From Candidatus Dojkabacteria bacterium (GTDB lineage Bacteria > Patescibacteriota > Dojkabacteria > J137), in NCBI GenBank assembly GCA_025993875.1, contig JAMQHH010000035.1, positions 1 to 42,551 on the forward strand: a DNA stretch of 42,551 nucleotides, in the 5' to 3' direction. The position numbers and the translations under genes are program-made. The notes under the pieces are model-generated. The model ran no database searches. It was not told the origin of the DNA and saw nothing but the letters and a program-made list of their open reading frames with translations. Shown in pieces: positions 1-8,362 of the stretch. Every line of letters starts with the position of its first letter. The first letter of the stretch is position 1.

Positions 1-1
1 A

Positions 2-55
2 AGGAATCAGAATTTAGGTGGAATAATAGAGGGAATTTGTATAAAATACTTTTAA
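2..55 (+). CDS. Possible 3' end of a gene cut by the window start
   Basis: An open frame enters from the left edge and gives 17 residues ending IIEGICIKYF before a TAA. It lies just upstream of folA on the same strand. Too little is left to name a family, and the open frame could be chance. A thymidylate synthase or another nucleotide gene often precedes folA, but nothing here shows that. Confidence 0.22.
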   Translation, partial: RNQNLGGIIEGICIKYF

Positions 56-103
56 CAGAGTTTAGGAAAAAACCACTCTAAAGTATCCTAGACCCTATTT
101 TTT

Positions 104-109
104 TATTAT
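104..109 (+). promoter_or_regulatory. Putative -10 box of folA (TATTAT)
   Basis: TATTAT ends six bases before the folA ATG, the same spacing seen at rel, the alpha/beta hydrolase, folD and sufB. It predicts a transcript starting at the ATG. It lacks an upstream TG and no good -35 is visible, so this is the weakest member of the set. Confidence 0.35.
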
Positions 110-115
110 CTTAAA

Positions 116-682
116 ATGTTGTCTATTATTGCAGCAATGGCAAAAAATAATGTTATTGGGAAAAATGGCAGAATTCCATGGCATATATCTGAAGACTATA
201 TTAATTTCAGTAAAAAAACAAAAGGACATCCCGTTATTATGGGTCGTAAAACTCACGAATCAATTTCTGGTTTTCAAAACTTGAAAGGATGGGATAAAAA
301 TTCCGAAGAAAAAACTTTAATACCAAAAACTTTGCATAAACTTCTCCCGGGTAGAACAAATATTATTGTTACGAGACAATTGGACTATAAGGTTCCCGGG
401 GGGATAGTTGTGAATTCGATTGAGAAAGCAGTAGAGAAAGCAAAAAGACATGCGGGGAGTGAAGAAGTTTTTATTATAGGGGGCGCAGAATTATACAAAC
501 TAACAATTGATATGGTAGATAAAGTTTATATAACCTTAATTGATGAAGAAGTAGAAGGTGATGTTTTTTTCCCCGAATTTGTTGATAAATTTGATCTAAA
601 GGAAGAAAATAAAAGAGTTGTAAGTGTAAACAATAAAGAGATTAGATATAACTTTAAAATTTACGGAAAAAGTAAAGAATAA
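116..682 (+). CDS. folA: Dihydrofolate reductase
   Basis: Cytoplasmic enzyme that reduces dihydrofolate to tetrahydrofolate with NADPH. The 188-residue protein opens with the family start MLSIIAAMAKNNVIGKNG. The substrate-binding PWHISEDYINF segment carries the acidic active-site residue, VIMGRKTHESI follows, and the NADPH-binding IIGGAELY lies near residues 120-127. It is slightly longer than the usual 160-170 residues because of an insertion (about residues 53-75) between the MGRKT segment and the RTNIIVTRQ strand. The ATG has no Shine-Dalgarno sequence; a TATTAT box six bases upstream suggests a leaderless mRNA. The other folate gene in the window, folD, lies 26 kb away. After the TAA the same frame stays open for about 43 codons (see findings). 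Confidence 0.96.
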   Translation: MLSIIAAMAKNNVIGKNGRIPWHISEDYINFSKKTKGHPVIMGRKTHESISGFQNLKGWDKNSEEKTLIPKTLHKLLPGRTNIIVTRQLDYKVPGGIVVNSIEKAVEKAKRHAGSEEVFIIGGAELYKLTIDMVDKVYITLIDEEVEGDVFFPEFVDKFDLKEENKRVVSVNNKEIRYNFKIYGKSKE

Positions 683-839
683 GCAGTATCGCTCTTTTGT
701 TTTGTAACAGAATTTTTCCCAAATATAAATCAATCAGATAATAATATTCTTGTAACTCCTTTAGAGACTCCTATCGGAGGACAAAAATTTATCATCTGGA
801 TTATTGATCAATGAAAAAGGTTTTTTTAACAACAATTTG

Positions 840-1790
840 CTATTTGTCCTCTTTTTTTGTTATCTCCCTAAATAACCCTCCTATAAGTCTAAACTGAAAA
901 AAGGAAAGATAAAGAGAAATAATAGAGGAAAAGATGGTTATAATCGATACAGTAAATACCTCTAAAGCTTTGCTTTTAGCAAAAATATACGAAGCTATAT
1001 TAGTTCCGATATTTAGTGGAAGCAACATAATAATTGTGACAATTATTATTATTGCGTACGCTAAAACAAACTGTAAAAAGTATTTGCGCCCAATATTAAA
1101 TGCCCTCCCCAATTTAAGCCCTTCTCCAAAAGTATTAGTCTTAGTAAGAATAAGCATAGCCGGCTGAACAATCAATATTTGATAAAGTCCCATAACGACT
1201 ACTAAAACACAACCAAGGCATAAAAATAATCCTGCAATAAGTATAGAAGCCTCCAAAAGCTTTGAAAAAGAATCTTGTAAAGTAGTAAAGCTCGAGACGC
1301 CACCAGCTAAACCTGCTAAACCAGCAACTGCTGCAAAGCAAAATATGCAGGCTGCGATAGAGACAGGTATAATCCAGTATAATATTGCAAGTAAAAGGGT
1401 TTTGGCAGCTTTTTTTACAACATCAATAAATGGCTCTTTCCATATTGCAGTACTCTCGCGTTTTTCTATACCCGACTGGGTAATCTCGTACTGATACCAT
1501 AGCATAAAAACTAAACTTATTATCCCGGTTATGCAGGTAAAAATTATTGTAATAATCATTAGAGGCGATTGCTCACTCTTTTGAGAATTTAATACCAGGT
1601 TCCAGTTAACCTCTATACCATTAGGCACTGTTTTAATAATGTTTGAAATATCTGCAGGCTTAGATTCAATTAAAGTAACTACCGTTAAAGGTAGAACAGA
1701 GATTAAAACTAAGCTGAGTGGTATTAAAAATTTAAGAAACCAGTTTTTTTCCTTAAATAAAAAGCCAAAGGCATCTCCAAAATTTAACAT
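840..1790 (-). CDS. Polytopic membrane protein, DUF4013-like
   Basis: A 316-residue protein with about six hydrophobic segments. The N-terminus (MLNFGDAFGFLFKEKNWFLK followed by a membrane segment) and the C-terminal RLIGGLFREI resemble the DUF4013 family of integral membrane proteins, whose function is unknown; this assignment is by eye. The segment GLKLGRAFNIGRKYFLQF closely matches ALKFNFNTFVAGRYFLRF in the membrane protein at 7382-8284, so the two are probably paralogs. It lies 76 bases downstream of the UvrB fragment and could be co-transcribed or have its own promoter (an AT-rich TAGTATATT stretch lies upstream). No catalytic motif is visible. Confidence 0.8.
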   Translation of the reverse strand: MLNFGDAFGFLFKEKNWFLKFLIPLSLVLISVLPLTVVTLIESKPADISNIIKTVPNGIEVNWNLVLNSQKSEQSPLMIITIIFTCITGIISLVFMLWYQYEITQSGIEKRESTAIWKEPFIDVVKKAAKTLLLAILYWIIPVSIAACIFCFAAVAGLAGLAGGVSSFTTLQDSFSKLLEASILIAGLFLCLGCVLVVVMGLYQILIVQPAMLILTKTNTFGEGLKLGRAFNIGRKYFLQFVLAYAIIIIVTIIMLLPLNIGTNIASYIFAKSKALEVFTVSIITIFSSIISLYLSFFQFRLIGGLFREITKKEDK

Positions 1791-1866
1791 ATAAGTAAGC
1801 TCTAAAAATTATTTAAATATACTAGATTTTATTGTATAACCTAAAAAAGCTCAAGCCTGAGAAATC

Positions 1867-2757
1867 TCAGCTTGTTAAATCTTTAATTAAATCTCGTATT
1901 TGAGCAGCATTTTCAAACTCCATCATATCTGCTTGCAGCTGCATTTCAAACTCTAATTCTTTTATCAATTTCTTTTTTTCTTTTGGGGTAAATGCTTTAA
2001 AACTTTCCGCTTTTTTAAATAAGTTCTCGTTTTCCGGTTTTTCTGATTTCGACTGTTCTTTAAACTTGTCGAGCTGGTCGGTTATAGCTTTTTTTATTGT
2101 TTGTGGAGTAATGTTATGCAAAATATTATAGTCGTTTTGAATTTTTCTTCTTCGTCTTGTTTCATTGATTGCAAACTGCATGGAGTCGGTAATTTTATCG
2201 GCATACATAATCACCTTGCCTTCAACATGCCTGGCTGCTCTTCCGATAACCTGAATAAGGCTGGTTTTTGACCTTAAAAATCCTTCTTTATCGGCATCTA
2301 AAATTGCAATAAGTGAAACTTCGGGTAAATCCAACCCTTCTCTTAATAAATTTATACCTACCAACACGCTATACAAGCCTTTTCTAAGATCGCGTAAAAT
2401 TTCTACCCTTTCTACTGTGTCGATGTCGGAATGGAGATATTTACTCTTAATACCTTTGGCCAGTAAAAATTCTGATAACTCTTCCGCCATTTTTTTTGTA
2501 AGGGTTGTAACTAAAACTCTCTGATTTTTTTGAATAGTTTTATTTATCTCCAAAATTAAATCAGGGATTTGCGGGTTTTCCCACTCTAATGCGTTATATG
2601 CCGCCATATCCTGATATTGGCACCTTTCCATCTCTTTTTTTAATTTTAAAAAGGATTCAGCAAGTGCTGGTCGTATTTCAACCACCGGGTCTAAAAGCCC
2701 TGTAGGCCTTATAATTTGATAAACAATTCCGTTATAATCTTTTGGTAGGTCTTTCAT
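1867..2757 (-). CDS. uvrB: UvrB C-terminal half (truncated excinuclease subunit B)
   Basis: UvrB loads onto damaged DNA with UvrA and positions UvrC in nucleotide excision repair. Only the second half is present, 296 of about 660-680 residues. Similarity starts near PKDY and [11 protein letters not shown], roughly residue 400 of E. coli UvrB. It continues through [49 protein letters not shown], the motif VI region QVIGRAARH and a C-terminal UVR domain ([11 protein letters not shown]). The Walker A loop, the beta-hairpin, the DExx box and the SATP motif are all missing. The ATG used lies inside the end of the glycosyltransferase gene in another frame (26-base overlap); a TTG 21 bases further upstream sits directly after an in-frame stop. 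It may be a decayed gene, one half of a split UvrB or an assembly misjoin. On its own it cannot be an ATPase. Confidence 0.85.
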   Translation of the reverse strand: MKDLPKDYNGIVYQIIRPTGLLDPVVEIRPALAESFLKLKKEMERCQYQDMAAYNALEWENPQIPDLILEINKTIQKNQRVLVTTLTKKMAEELSEFLLAKGIKSKYLHSDIDTVERVEILRDLRKGLYSVLVGINLLREGLDLPEVSLIAILDADKEGFLRSKTSLIQVIGRAARHVEGKVIMYADKITDSMQFAINETRRRRKIQNDYNILHNITPQTIKKAITDQLDKFKEQSKSEKPENENLFKKAESFKAFTPKEKKKLIKELEFEMQLQADMMEFENAAQIRDLIKDLTS

Positions 2758-3883
2758 CAAATGATTTATAAAACACAATTAATTTTTTGTTCGATTCATC
2801 TTCACTGTTTTTTATTCCGGTTAGAATAGCTTTTTGTCTAACCGAAACAAGTTTTTCCCAATTTTTATAAACCCAGGTTATTTTTTCTGCCATTTCCTGG
2901 CTAGAATTTACGATAAAACCGTTAACTCCATCTACAATAAGTTCCCTGAATGGCATTATATCAGAGGTAATTAAAATCATACCTTGGCTTAAAGCCTCGA
3001 TAGCTACAAATGGTAGCCCCTCCCTTGCGCTTGGCATTAAAAAAATATCTGCAATTGCTGTTTCTCTAAAAAAATCCTCTTTATTATACCGTTCTTTAAC
3101 TATTGTTAAATTAGGGGATTTTGATTTAAGTTCGTCTCCATACCCGCTTGGTGCGCCGACTATTTTAAAATTGTATTCTGGCAGTGCTTTAGCACATTCA
3201 ATAACCCATTCAAGCCTTTTAGATGGGTCTAATCGTCCCATATACCTTATTTGATAGTTTGGGTTCGAGATATTCACTTTTATTTCGTTACTTTCCATGG
3301 GATATCTTTTTTTAACATTGTTAATAAATTCCATGGCAATTCCATTTTCTATTAGCACACTTTCTTTTAAGCCCAGTTTCTTTAAATATTTTGTTTCCCA
3401 GTCGGTTATACGTATTACTTTAGTATATAGCCGTAAACTCCACCCTAAAAAAAAATCGTATAATGTGTCTATAAATTTTAAAATGACACTTCTATCTTCA
3501 AACTTATCAAATGGTGCGTGAGTTGTTAGAAAAACTTTTTTTTCTTTCCTTTTTGCGAGAATTAATGCAAGAAGACTATGCGGGTGTCTGTAAAGGTGCG
3601 CATGGACAAAATCGGGATTAAAATCTCTAAAACTTTTGCCAAACCACCAAAACATTGCATTTTCACCAAATTTAAAAAAAGGTTTAAATCTTTTAACTTC
3701 TATTCCTTCGATAACTTCGTGGTCAGAACTAAATTTGCCTGTTCTTTTTATAACATTAGTTGTAAAAATCAAAACAGTGTATCCTGCTGCTTTAAGTGCT
3801 TTGGCATCAGCTAATGCCCGTGTCCAAACCCCGCATGCCGAAGGGTAAGAATAGGGAGCAATAATTAAGACTTTTTTGTTCAT
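2732..3883 (-). CDS. GT4-family glycosyltransferase (GT-B fold)
   Basis: Transfers a sugar from a nucleotide donor to an acceptor, probably a surface polysaccharide or lipid. The 383-residue protein starts [20 protein letters not shown], the usual N-terminal Rossmann strand and glycine loop. [11 protein letters not shown] lies near 92-102, [15 protein letters not shown] near 212, and the C-terminal donor site [16 protein letters not shown] near 287 has the E-x7-E pattern of GT4 enzymes. The ATG at 3883 lies five bases after the stop of the upstream gene; an upstream TTG in frame overlaps that gene and is less likely. It sits in a tight minus-strand cluster after a secreted beta-propeller protein, which suggests a cell-envelope role. 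Acceptor and donor cannot be read from the sequence. Confidence 0.9.
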   Translation of the reverse strand: MNKKVLIIAPYSYPSACGVWTRALADAKALKAAGYTVLIFTTNVIKRTGKFSSDHEVIEGIEVKRFKPFFKFGENAMFWWFGKSFRDFNPDFVHAHLYRHPHSLLALILAKRKEKKVFLTTHAPFDKFEDRSVILKFIDTLYDFFLGWSLRLYTKVIRITDWETKYLKKLGLKESVLIENGIAMEFINNVKKRYPMESNEIKVNISNPNYQIRYMGRLDPSKRLEWVIECAKALPEYNFKIVGAPSGYGDELKSKSPNLTIVKERYNKEDFFRETAIADIFLMPSAREGLPFVAIEALSQGMILITSDIMPFRELIVDGVNGFIVNSSQEMAEKITWVYKNWEKLVSVRQKAILTGIKNSEDESNKKLIVFYKSFDERPTKRL

Positions 3884-3888
3884 AAATG

Positions 3889-5358
3889 CTATTTTAACCA
3901 AATTAGATCAATCCCGTTGGGAATCTCAAACATTATCTCATTTTTTTCTAAATTAAATATAACTAAACTTCCTCTCCCGGGTTTTTTATGGTCAATAAAA
4001 TCCCTTGCTATAGCCATATTATCGGCGTTAAAAAGGTTTTTAAGTTCAGTTTCTGATATTTTTTCGACAGCCATATATTTTTCGTCAGACGATACTTTGG
4101 GATTTTCCAGACTGAAATTTTCAATTTTTAACAGATTTCTCTCACTTTCATTATAGTACTTTATTTCAAAAAGTCCCCGGCTATTTTCTATCGCTTTGTA
4201 GTTTTCAGAATAATAAATGTTATTTGTAATATTTCCAAATATTGGCTCCCCAACATATTGTTTACCATCTGTAATCGCTCTTGTTTCCCTGGAAGAATTT
4301 AAAACTCCGATAAAATTACCTCCTGTATAAGGATTTTCTCTATCAAAACTTAAAAACAACACTTTATCTGCTGTTTTATTAAATTCTGTAATAACCGAAA
4401 AGAAACCTAAAGATATTACTTCCAAATTATTTTCTAAGGGATAAAGATAATAATGTCCGGGGTTTAATTGATTATTTGACCTGTAAAGAATACTTGACCC
4501 ATCGGGAGAAAATTTAGCATCAATAATATCCTCTGCAGACTCGTTTGGACTAATTATTTTAGCCTGCTGGTCTTTAAAATTGTAAAGATATAAAGTGTTG
4601 TATGGATCTGTTATCTTTGGAGCAAGAAATTTTTGACCGTTTACCTCCCTTCTTTCCACCTGTTGGCCGACATATAAAAATTCATTATTACTTAAAGATA
4701 TTGAAAGTTGGCTTATTTTAATGGACTCTAGGTTAAGATTAGTGTAGTAATTACCGGTTAACGATTTAACAGAAATATCATTTGTACCTAAAGAATTTAG
4801 TGTAGAGACAACGAGCCACTCTCCTGTTGCATGGTAATCCTGAATCAATGCAGCCGAAAAAAGCTCTGTACTTTGCTTGGAGTTTAAATCAAACAATATA
4901 ATTCTGTCTAGACTGTCGGGATAGTTTCTTTGCAGGTAAACAAACTTTTGGCTTTTTGTGGTAAATTCAAAAGTAAAGTCTTTTTCTAGTTTCTCGTTAT
5001 ATATATCTTTGAGCTCCTGATTTAATATAAAACTATACTTGGTATTGTAATTTAGATTTTGTGTCACATTTATTACCAACGCATTTTGTTCAAACTTAAT
5101 AATAAAGTCTGTTTTAGGATTGCTCTCAATAAATTCACCAATATTTTCGGGATTAACCGGGCGGTTAAACTGCACTTTTATCTTTATGTTTTCGATATTT
5201 GCCTTAGTCTTATCGGTTTCTACAAGTTCGGTCGATATAACATGAAAAGGTATCAGAACTGATTTGTAGACCAATATTGTAACCGCAAAAGCCGAACATA
5301 AAAATAGTACTGCAGTGTAAAAAACAAATTTCTTTTCTTTCTTTAAAAATTCAACCAT
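3889..5358 (-). CDS. Membrane-anchored Ig-like/TolB-type beta-propeller protein
   Basis: A 489-residue protein with one N-terminal membrane segment (about residues 12-35, after a KKEKK positive stretch) and an extracellular remainder. Residues about 40-130 look like an SbsA/Big_5 Ig domain (VQFNRPVNPENIGEF, then LNYNTKYSFIL and FTFEFTTK). The rest has repeated beta-blade features typical of WD40-like or TolB propellers, such as DAKFSPDGSSILYRS. No enzymatic motif is seen. It starts directly after the stop of the YcgQ-like gene with no gap, so the two are translated from one mRNA. Likely role: surface binding or an envelope-associated scaffold. This is inferred from fold only. Confidence 0.75.
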   Translation of the reverse strand: MVEFLKKEKKFVFYTAVLFLCSAFAVTILVYKSVLIPFHVISTELVETDKTKANIENIKIKVQFNRPVNPENIGEFIESNPKTDFIIKFEQNALVINVTQNLNYNTKYSFILNQELKDIYNEKLEKDFTFEFTTKSQKFVYLQRNYPDSLDRIILFDLNSKQSTELFSAALIQDYHATGEWLVVSTLNSLGTNDISVKSLTGNYYTNLNLESIKISQLSISLSNNEFLYVGQQVERREVNGQKFLAPKITDPYNTLYLYNFKDQQAKIISPNESAEDIIDAKFSPDGSSILYRSNNQLNPGHYYLYPLENNLEVISLGFFSVITEFNKTADKVLFLSFDRENPYTGGNFIGVLNSSRETRAITDGKQYVGEPIFGNITNNIYYSENYKAIENSRGLFEIKYYNESERNLLKIENFSLENPKVSSDEKYMAVEKISETELKNLFNADNMAIARDFIDHKKPGRGSLVIFNLEKNEIMFEIPNGIDLIWLK

Positions 5359-6195
5359 TTAGTAAATATAAATATTTGCGGGCTTTTCAATAAGCGTAAT
5401 TTTTTTAGGTATAACTATTAGGTTTTCCTGATTGTTAAAATTTTCTATCTCAAAATTCCCAGTTAAATTAATCCAGGTGTTTTCAGAATATGTTAGCTCC
5501 CAATCGGCAGACTTTACAATAATTCCAACAGGGGTTGCGTCTGCTGCACAACATCTAATTACAAATCTAGAAATTAAAAAATAACCCTCCGGTAATATTT
5601 GAGGTTTAAAGATAAATCCATTTAAATTTACCTCCTTCCCTTGGTAAAAGTTCAAATTCGGCATAAAGTTAATGGAAGCAACCCAATCACCAATGTCATA
5701 ATTAATTGTATCTCTTCCGAAAGACTCACCTATTTTTGTAGCGTTCTCAATTGGCACTTCGAAGTTATATAAATATCTTTGAGAGGCGGTAAATACCGAA
5801 ATTCCGGGAGTAGGGATAAATATGGTCGAAACAATAAAAACCAGAATTAAAAAATATCTCCAAAAGCTTTTTTTAATGAGTTTTTCGAAATCATCATTAT
5901 TAAATTTTACAAATATTGCAATTAATCCTATAAGGAAAAAGAGGTAGTTAATAAAATTACCTCCTAAAAAAAGAAAAATAAGAAGAATTGTTTTGCTCAA
6001 CTTTAGCGAATCCAACCGGAATGTTTTTATCCGGTAAATAATTCCAGCGAGTCCACAGAAAATTGCAAAAGTAGCCATAAAAAGTGAGAGTGGAATATAT
6101 TTTGAATGTATAAATATTAAGAGCCCACCACTAGAAAAAAAATGCAAATAAAATATCAGTCCTCCCAGTAGTGTTAAAAAAATCGAACTGATCAT
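5359..6195 (-). CDS. TIGR03943/YcgQ-type putative permease subunit
   Basis: A 278-residue membrane protein with about four N-terminal hydrophobic segments and a soluble C-terminal domain. The C-terminal RFVIRCCAADATPVGI (about residues 219-234) is the signature region of the TIGR03943 (DUF1980) family, named after B. subtilis YcgQ. The family is known for being encoded beside a UPF0718 permease, exactly as here: the start codon overlaps the permease stop in ATGA. The adjacent cysteines in RCCAAD suggest metal or thiol chemistry but the substrate is unknown. Pairing strongly suggests one two-component membrane complex. Confidence 0.85.
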   Translation of the reverse strand: MISSIFLTLLGGLIFYLHFFSSGGLLIFIHSKYIPLSLFMATFAIFCGLAGIIYRIKTFRLDSLKLSKTILLIFLFLGGNFINYLFFLIGLIAIFVKFNNDDFEKLIKKSFWRYFLILVFIVSTIFIPTPGISVFTASQRYLYNFEVPIENATKIGESFGRDTINYDIGDWVASINFMPNLNFYQGKEVNLNGFIFKPQILPEGYFLISRFVIRCCAADATPVGIIVKSADWELTYSENTWINLTGNFEIENFNNQENLIVIPKKITLIEKPANIYIY

Positions 6196-7226
6196 AAAAA
6201 GCTGTTAATAATTAACCCAAACAAGAATGAGCCTAAAAGAGCCAATGCTGTTAAAAGTATTAAAACCCACCCTTTAAACGAACTTTTTAAAAGGGTAAGA
6301 ATTTTTATATCTATCATTGGACCGAAAGTTAAAAATGCTACAATTGCGCCCGGCACAAAAGTTTTAGAGTAGGCAATTGCAACAAAAGCATCTGTACTGG
6401 AGCAAATAGAAATAATAAAAGCAAAAACGAGCATAGAAACTATTGAAAGAACAGCATTTTGCCCTATAGATAAAATAACCTCTCGAGGTAAAAATATTTG
6501 CGAAGCCGAGGCAATAAAGGCTCCAATTAAAAGTACAGGCAAAATAGAAATAAATTCTTCTTTTATTGTTTCTATGAATTCAAAAAACTTCCCGGAAATT
6601 TTTCTATTTTTATGGTTGTGATTGCAAACATCAAGATAAAAATTTTTAGTTAAAAGAACTTCCTCATTTTTTAATAATCCAAAAAGCATTCCTATAATAT
6701 TTGCTATAATAAATCCTCCTAAAACCCTGCTTATCAGAATTATTGAGTTTGCACCAAAAGCTTCGCTAGTACTGATTATTGTAATAGGATTAATTATTGG
6801 CGCGGCTAATAAAAAAGTTATTGTTTCGGAAGGGCGCATTCCTTTAAGCATAAATCTTCTTGCTACGGGAACATTTCCGCATTCGCACACTGGAACTAAA
6901 AACCCCAAAAGTGAAATCCTAATATATCTAAGAAATCTGTTTTTGAATATTACCGAGGTAATATTGACTTTAAATCTTAGTTTTGTTTCAAAAAATTTTA
7001 GAACTCCTGTAAAAAAATCAATCGAAACGAGCCCCGAAATTATTATTCCCAAAAGTAAAAATGGAAAAGCCTGAATAATAATACTTCGAAATGTGGTTAT
7101 AAAATCTCCTAGTTGATAATTAAGAAGCTCTCCCGCAGGAGTACTAATATAGGCGGTAAACCCAGTTATATTTACAAAAAAAAATGTTAAAAATAAAAAA
7201 GCTATAAGTATTTTACCTTTAGTCAT
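6192..7226 (-). CDS. UPF0718/DUF318 (YraQ/ArsP-like) permease
   Basis: A 344-residue integral membrane protein with about eight to ten hydrophobic segments in two halves. Family marks are LGFLVPVCECGNVPVARR (about residues 108-125), LLAAPIINPITI, and SICSSTDAFVAIAYS in the second half. A central cytoplasmic linker contains CNHNHKN, a possible metal-binding cluster. Related proteins include arsenic/organoarsenical permeases, but the YcgR-type members paired with YcgQ have no settled substrate. It is the first gene of a tight minus-strand cluster. A probable extended -10 (TGGGATAAT) lies about 20 bases upstream of the start. Confidence 0.88.
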   Translation of the reverse strand: MTKGKILIAFLFLTFFFVNITGFTAYISTPAGELLNYQLGDFITTFRSIIIQAFPFLLLGIIISGLVSIDFFTGVLKFFETKLRFKVNITSVIFKNRFLRYIRISLLGFLVPVCECGNVPVARRFMLKGMRPSETITFLLAAPIINPITIISTSEAFGANSIILISRVLGGFIIANIIGMLFGLLKNEEVLLTKNFYLDVCNHNHKNRKISGKFFEFIETIKEEFISILPVLLIGAFIASASQIFLPREVILSIGQNAVLSIVSMLVFAFIISICSSTDAFVAIAYSKTFVPGAIVAFLTFGPMIDIKILTLLKSSFKGWVLILLTALALLGSFLFGLIINSFL

Positions 7227-7381
7227 ACTGTTGGTTGAATACCCAAATATTATCCCATAAAATGTTTTTTATACAATAAGATTGCGAAATGCAAATCTGG
7301 TTTTATATAATAACAATATACTAAATCCGGTATGGTTATATTTGCAGATTTTTATAATAATTTGACTGGGCCAAACCTTAT
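7227..7381 (-). promoter_or_regulatory. Permease promoter region with paired TGCAAATCTG/TTTGCAGATTT motifs
   Basis: This 155-base gap separates the membrane protein at 7382 from the permease cluster. It holds AAATCTG at 7293-7299 and its inverted partner CAGATTT at 7345-7351, each next to a TTTTATAATAA-like stretch, plus a TGGGATAAT box close to the permease start. The arrangement could be an operator, but no known regulator site is recognised. Confidence 0.3.
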
Positions 7382-8284
7382 TTACTGTTCCACTTCCTCT
7401 TCCAGATGACTGGTAACTTTTTTATAAAGCTTGCTAATAAGTTTAGGCATTAGAATGTAAAATATATAACAATAAGCAACAAGCCAGACCACTTTTAAAA
7501 CTATAATCCAGCCGAATAGATCGGCTGGGAAAATATGGTTTCCTGCTTTAACAAAGTTTGCTAGTAAGATATTAGCTAAAAGTGTTAAGTAGATTATTAA
7601 AATTACAAAAAAAAATCGTAAAAAGTATCTTCCGGCTACAAAAGTATTAAAATTAAACTTTAATGCCTTTTTAAAAGTAATTCCTTCAAGGTATTGAGCT
7701 GCCGAAAATAAAGCGCTTCCTGAATACAAAAAAAGTAAATAAACAAAAAAAAGAAGGACTGCTACGTTAAAGCAGAGTAGTAATAGTGAGTTTAAACTGC
7801 TAGCCACAACCAGAGATAGTATTGCTATGGTAAAGTTAAAAATTATCGAAAAAAGTGAAAAAAGCAAAGCGACAAAAAAAATTGTAAAAAGTAGTAGTAC
7901 AGGCAGAAGAATAAAAAGGAACACTGTTATTTTAAAAGCTCTTAAAAGCAGATCTTTATTAATCTTTTTGCCATTTTTACTAATATAAATAAGAGGAAAG
8001 AAATATGCCGAAATAACCGCCAAAAGGATATAGGCTAAAAATGGAAGATACTTGCCGTTAACATTAAATTCCGCTAATGCCGGAAGACCATTAAAAACAA
8101 TTTCAAGACTAAGAGAGTTTAATGCATCCCAGTTAATTTTTAACAAATCCAGGTCTAAAAAATTAAGCGCAGCAAATCCTAAAAAATTTGCTAAAAGAGC
8201 AAAAACAAGAAGCCAGTTGGTTTTATGCCAAAACTCTATCAATATTTCCTTTAAATTTCGCCTCATTTTTTTTGATAATTCCAT
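7382..8284 (-). CDS. Polytopic membrane protein, paralog of the one at 840-1790
   Basis: A 300-residue protein with about six long hydrophobic segments, a basic N-terminus (SKKMRRNLKE) and an acidic C-terminal tail (HLEEEVEQ). Around residues 205-222 it has ALKFNFNTFVAGRYFLRF, which aligns with GLKLGRAFNIGRKYFLQF in the other membrane protein, so both probably belong to one DUF4013-like family. It is divergent from rel across 78 bases. Function unknown. Confidence 0.75.
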   Translation of the reverse strand: MELSKKMRRNLKEILIEFWHKTNWLLVFALLANFLGFAALNFLDLDLLKINWDALNSLSLEIVFNGLPALAEFNVNGKYLPFLAYILLAVISAYFFPLIYISKNGKKINKDLLLRAFKITVFLFILLPVLLLFTIFFVALLFSLFSIIFNFTIAILSLVVASSLNSLLLLCFNVAVLLFFVYLLFLYSGSALFSAAQYLEGITFKKALKFNFNTFVAGRYFLRFFFVILIIYLTLLANILLANFVKAGNHIFPADLFGWIIVLKVVWLVAYCYIFYILMPKLISKLYKKVTSHLEEEVEQ

Positions 8285-8347
8285 AAAAGTTTAAACGTTT
8301 TACATTAAAACATCAAATTTAAAACTCATTATTTTTCTTACGGGATA

Positions 8348-8356
8348 TGATAAAAT
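8348..8356 (+). promoter_or_regulatory. Extended -10 box of rel (TGATAAAAT)
   Basis: TGATAAAAT ends six bases before the rel ATG, so transcription should start at or within a base of the start codon, giving a leaderless mRNA. No Shine-Dalgarno sequence could fit. Confidence 0.6.
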
Positions 8357-8362
8357 GCCGTT

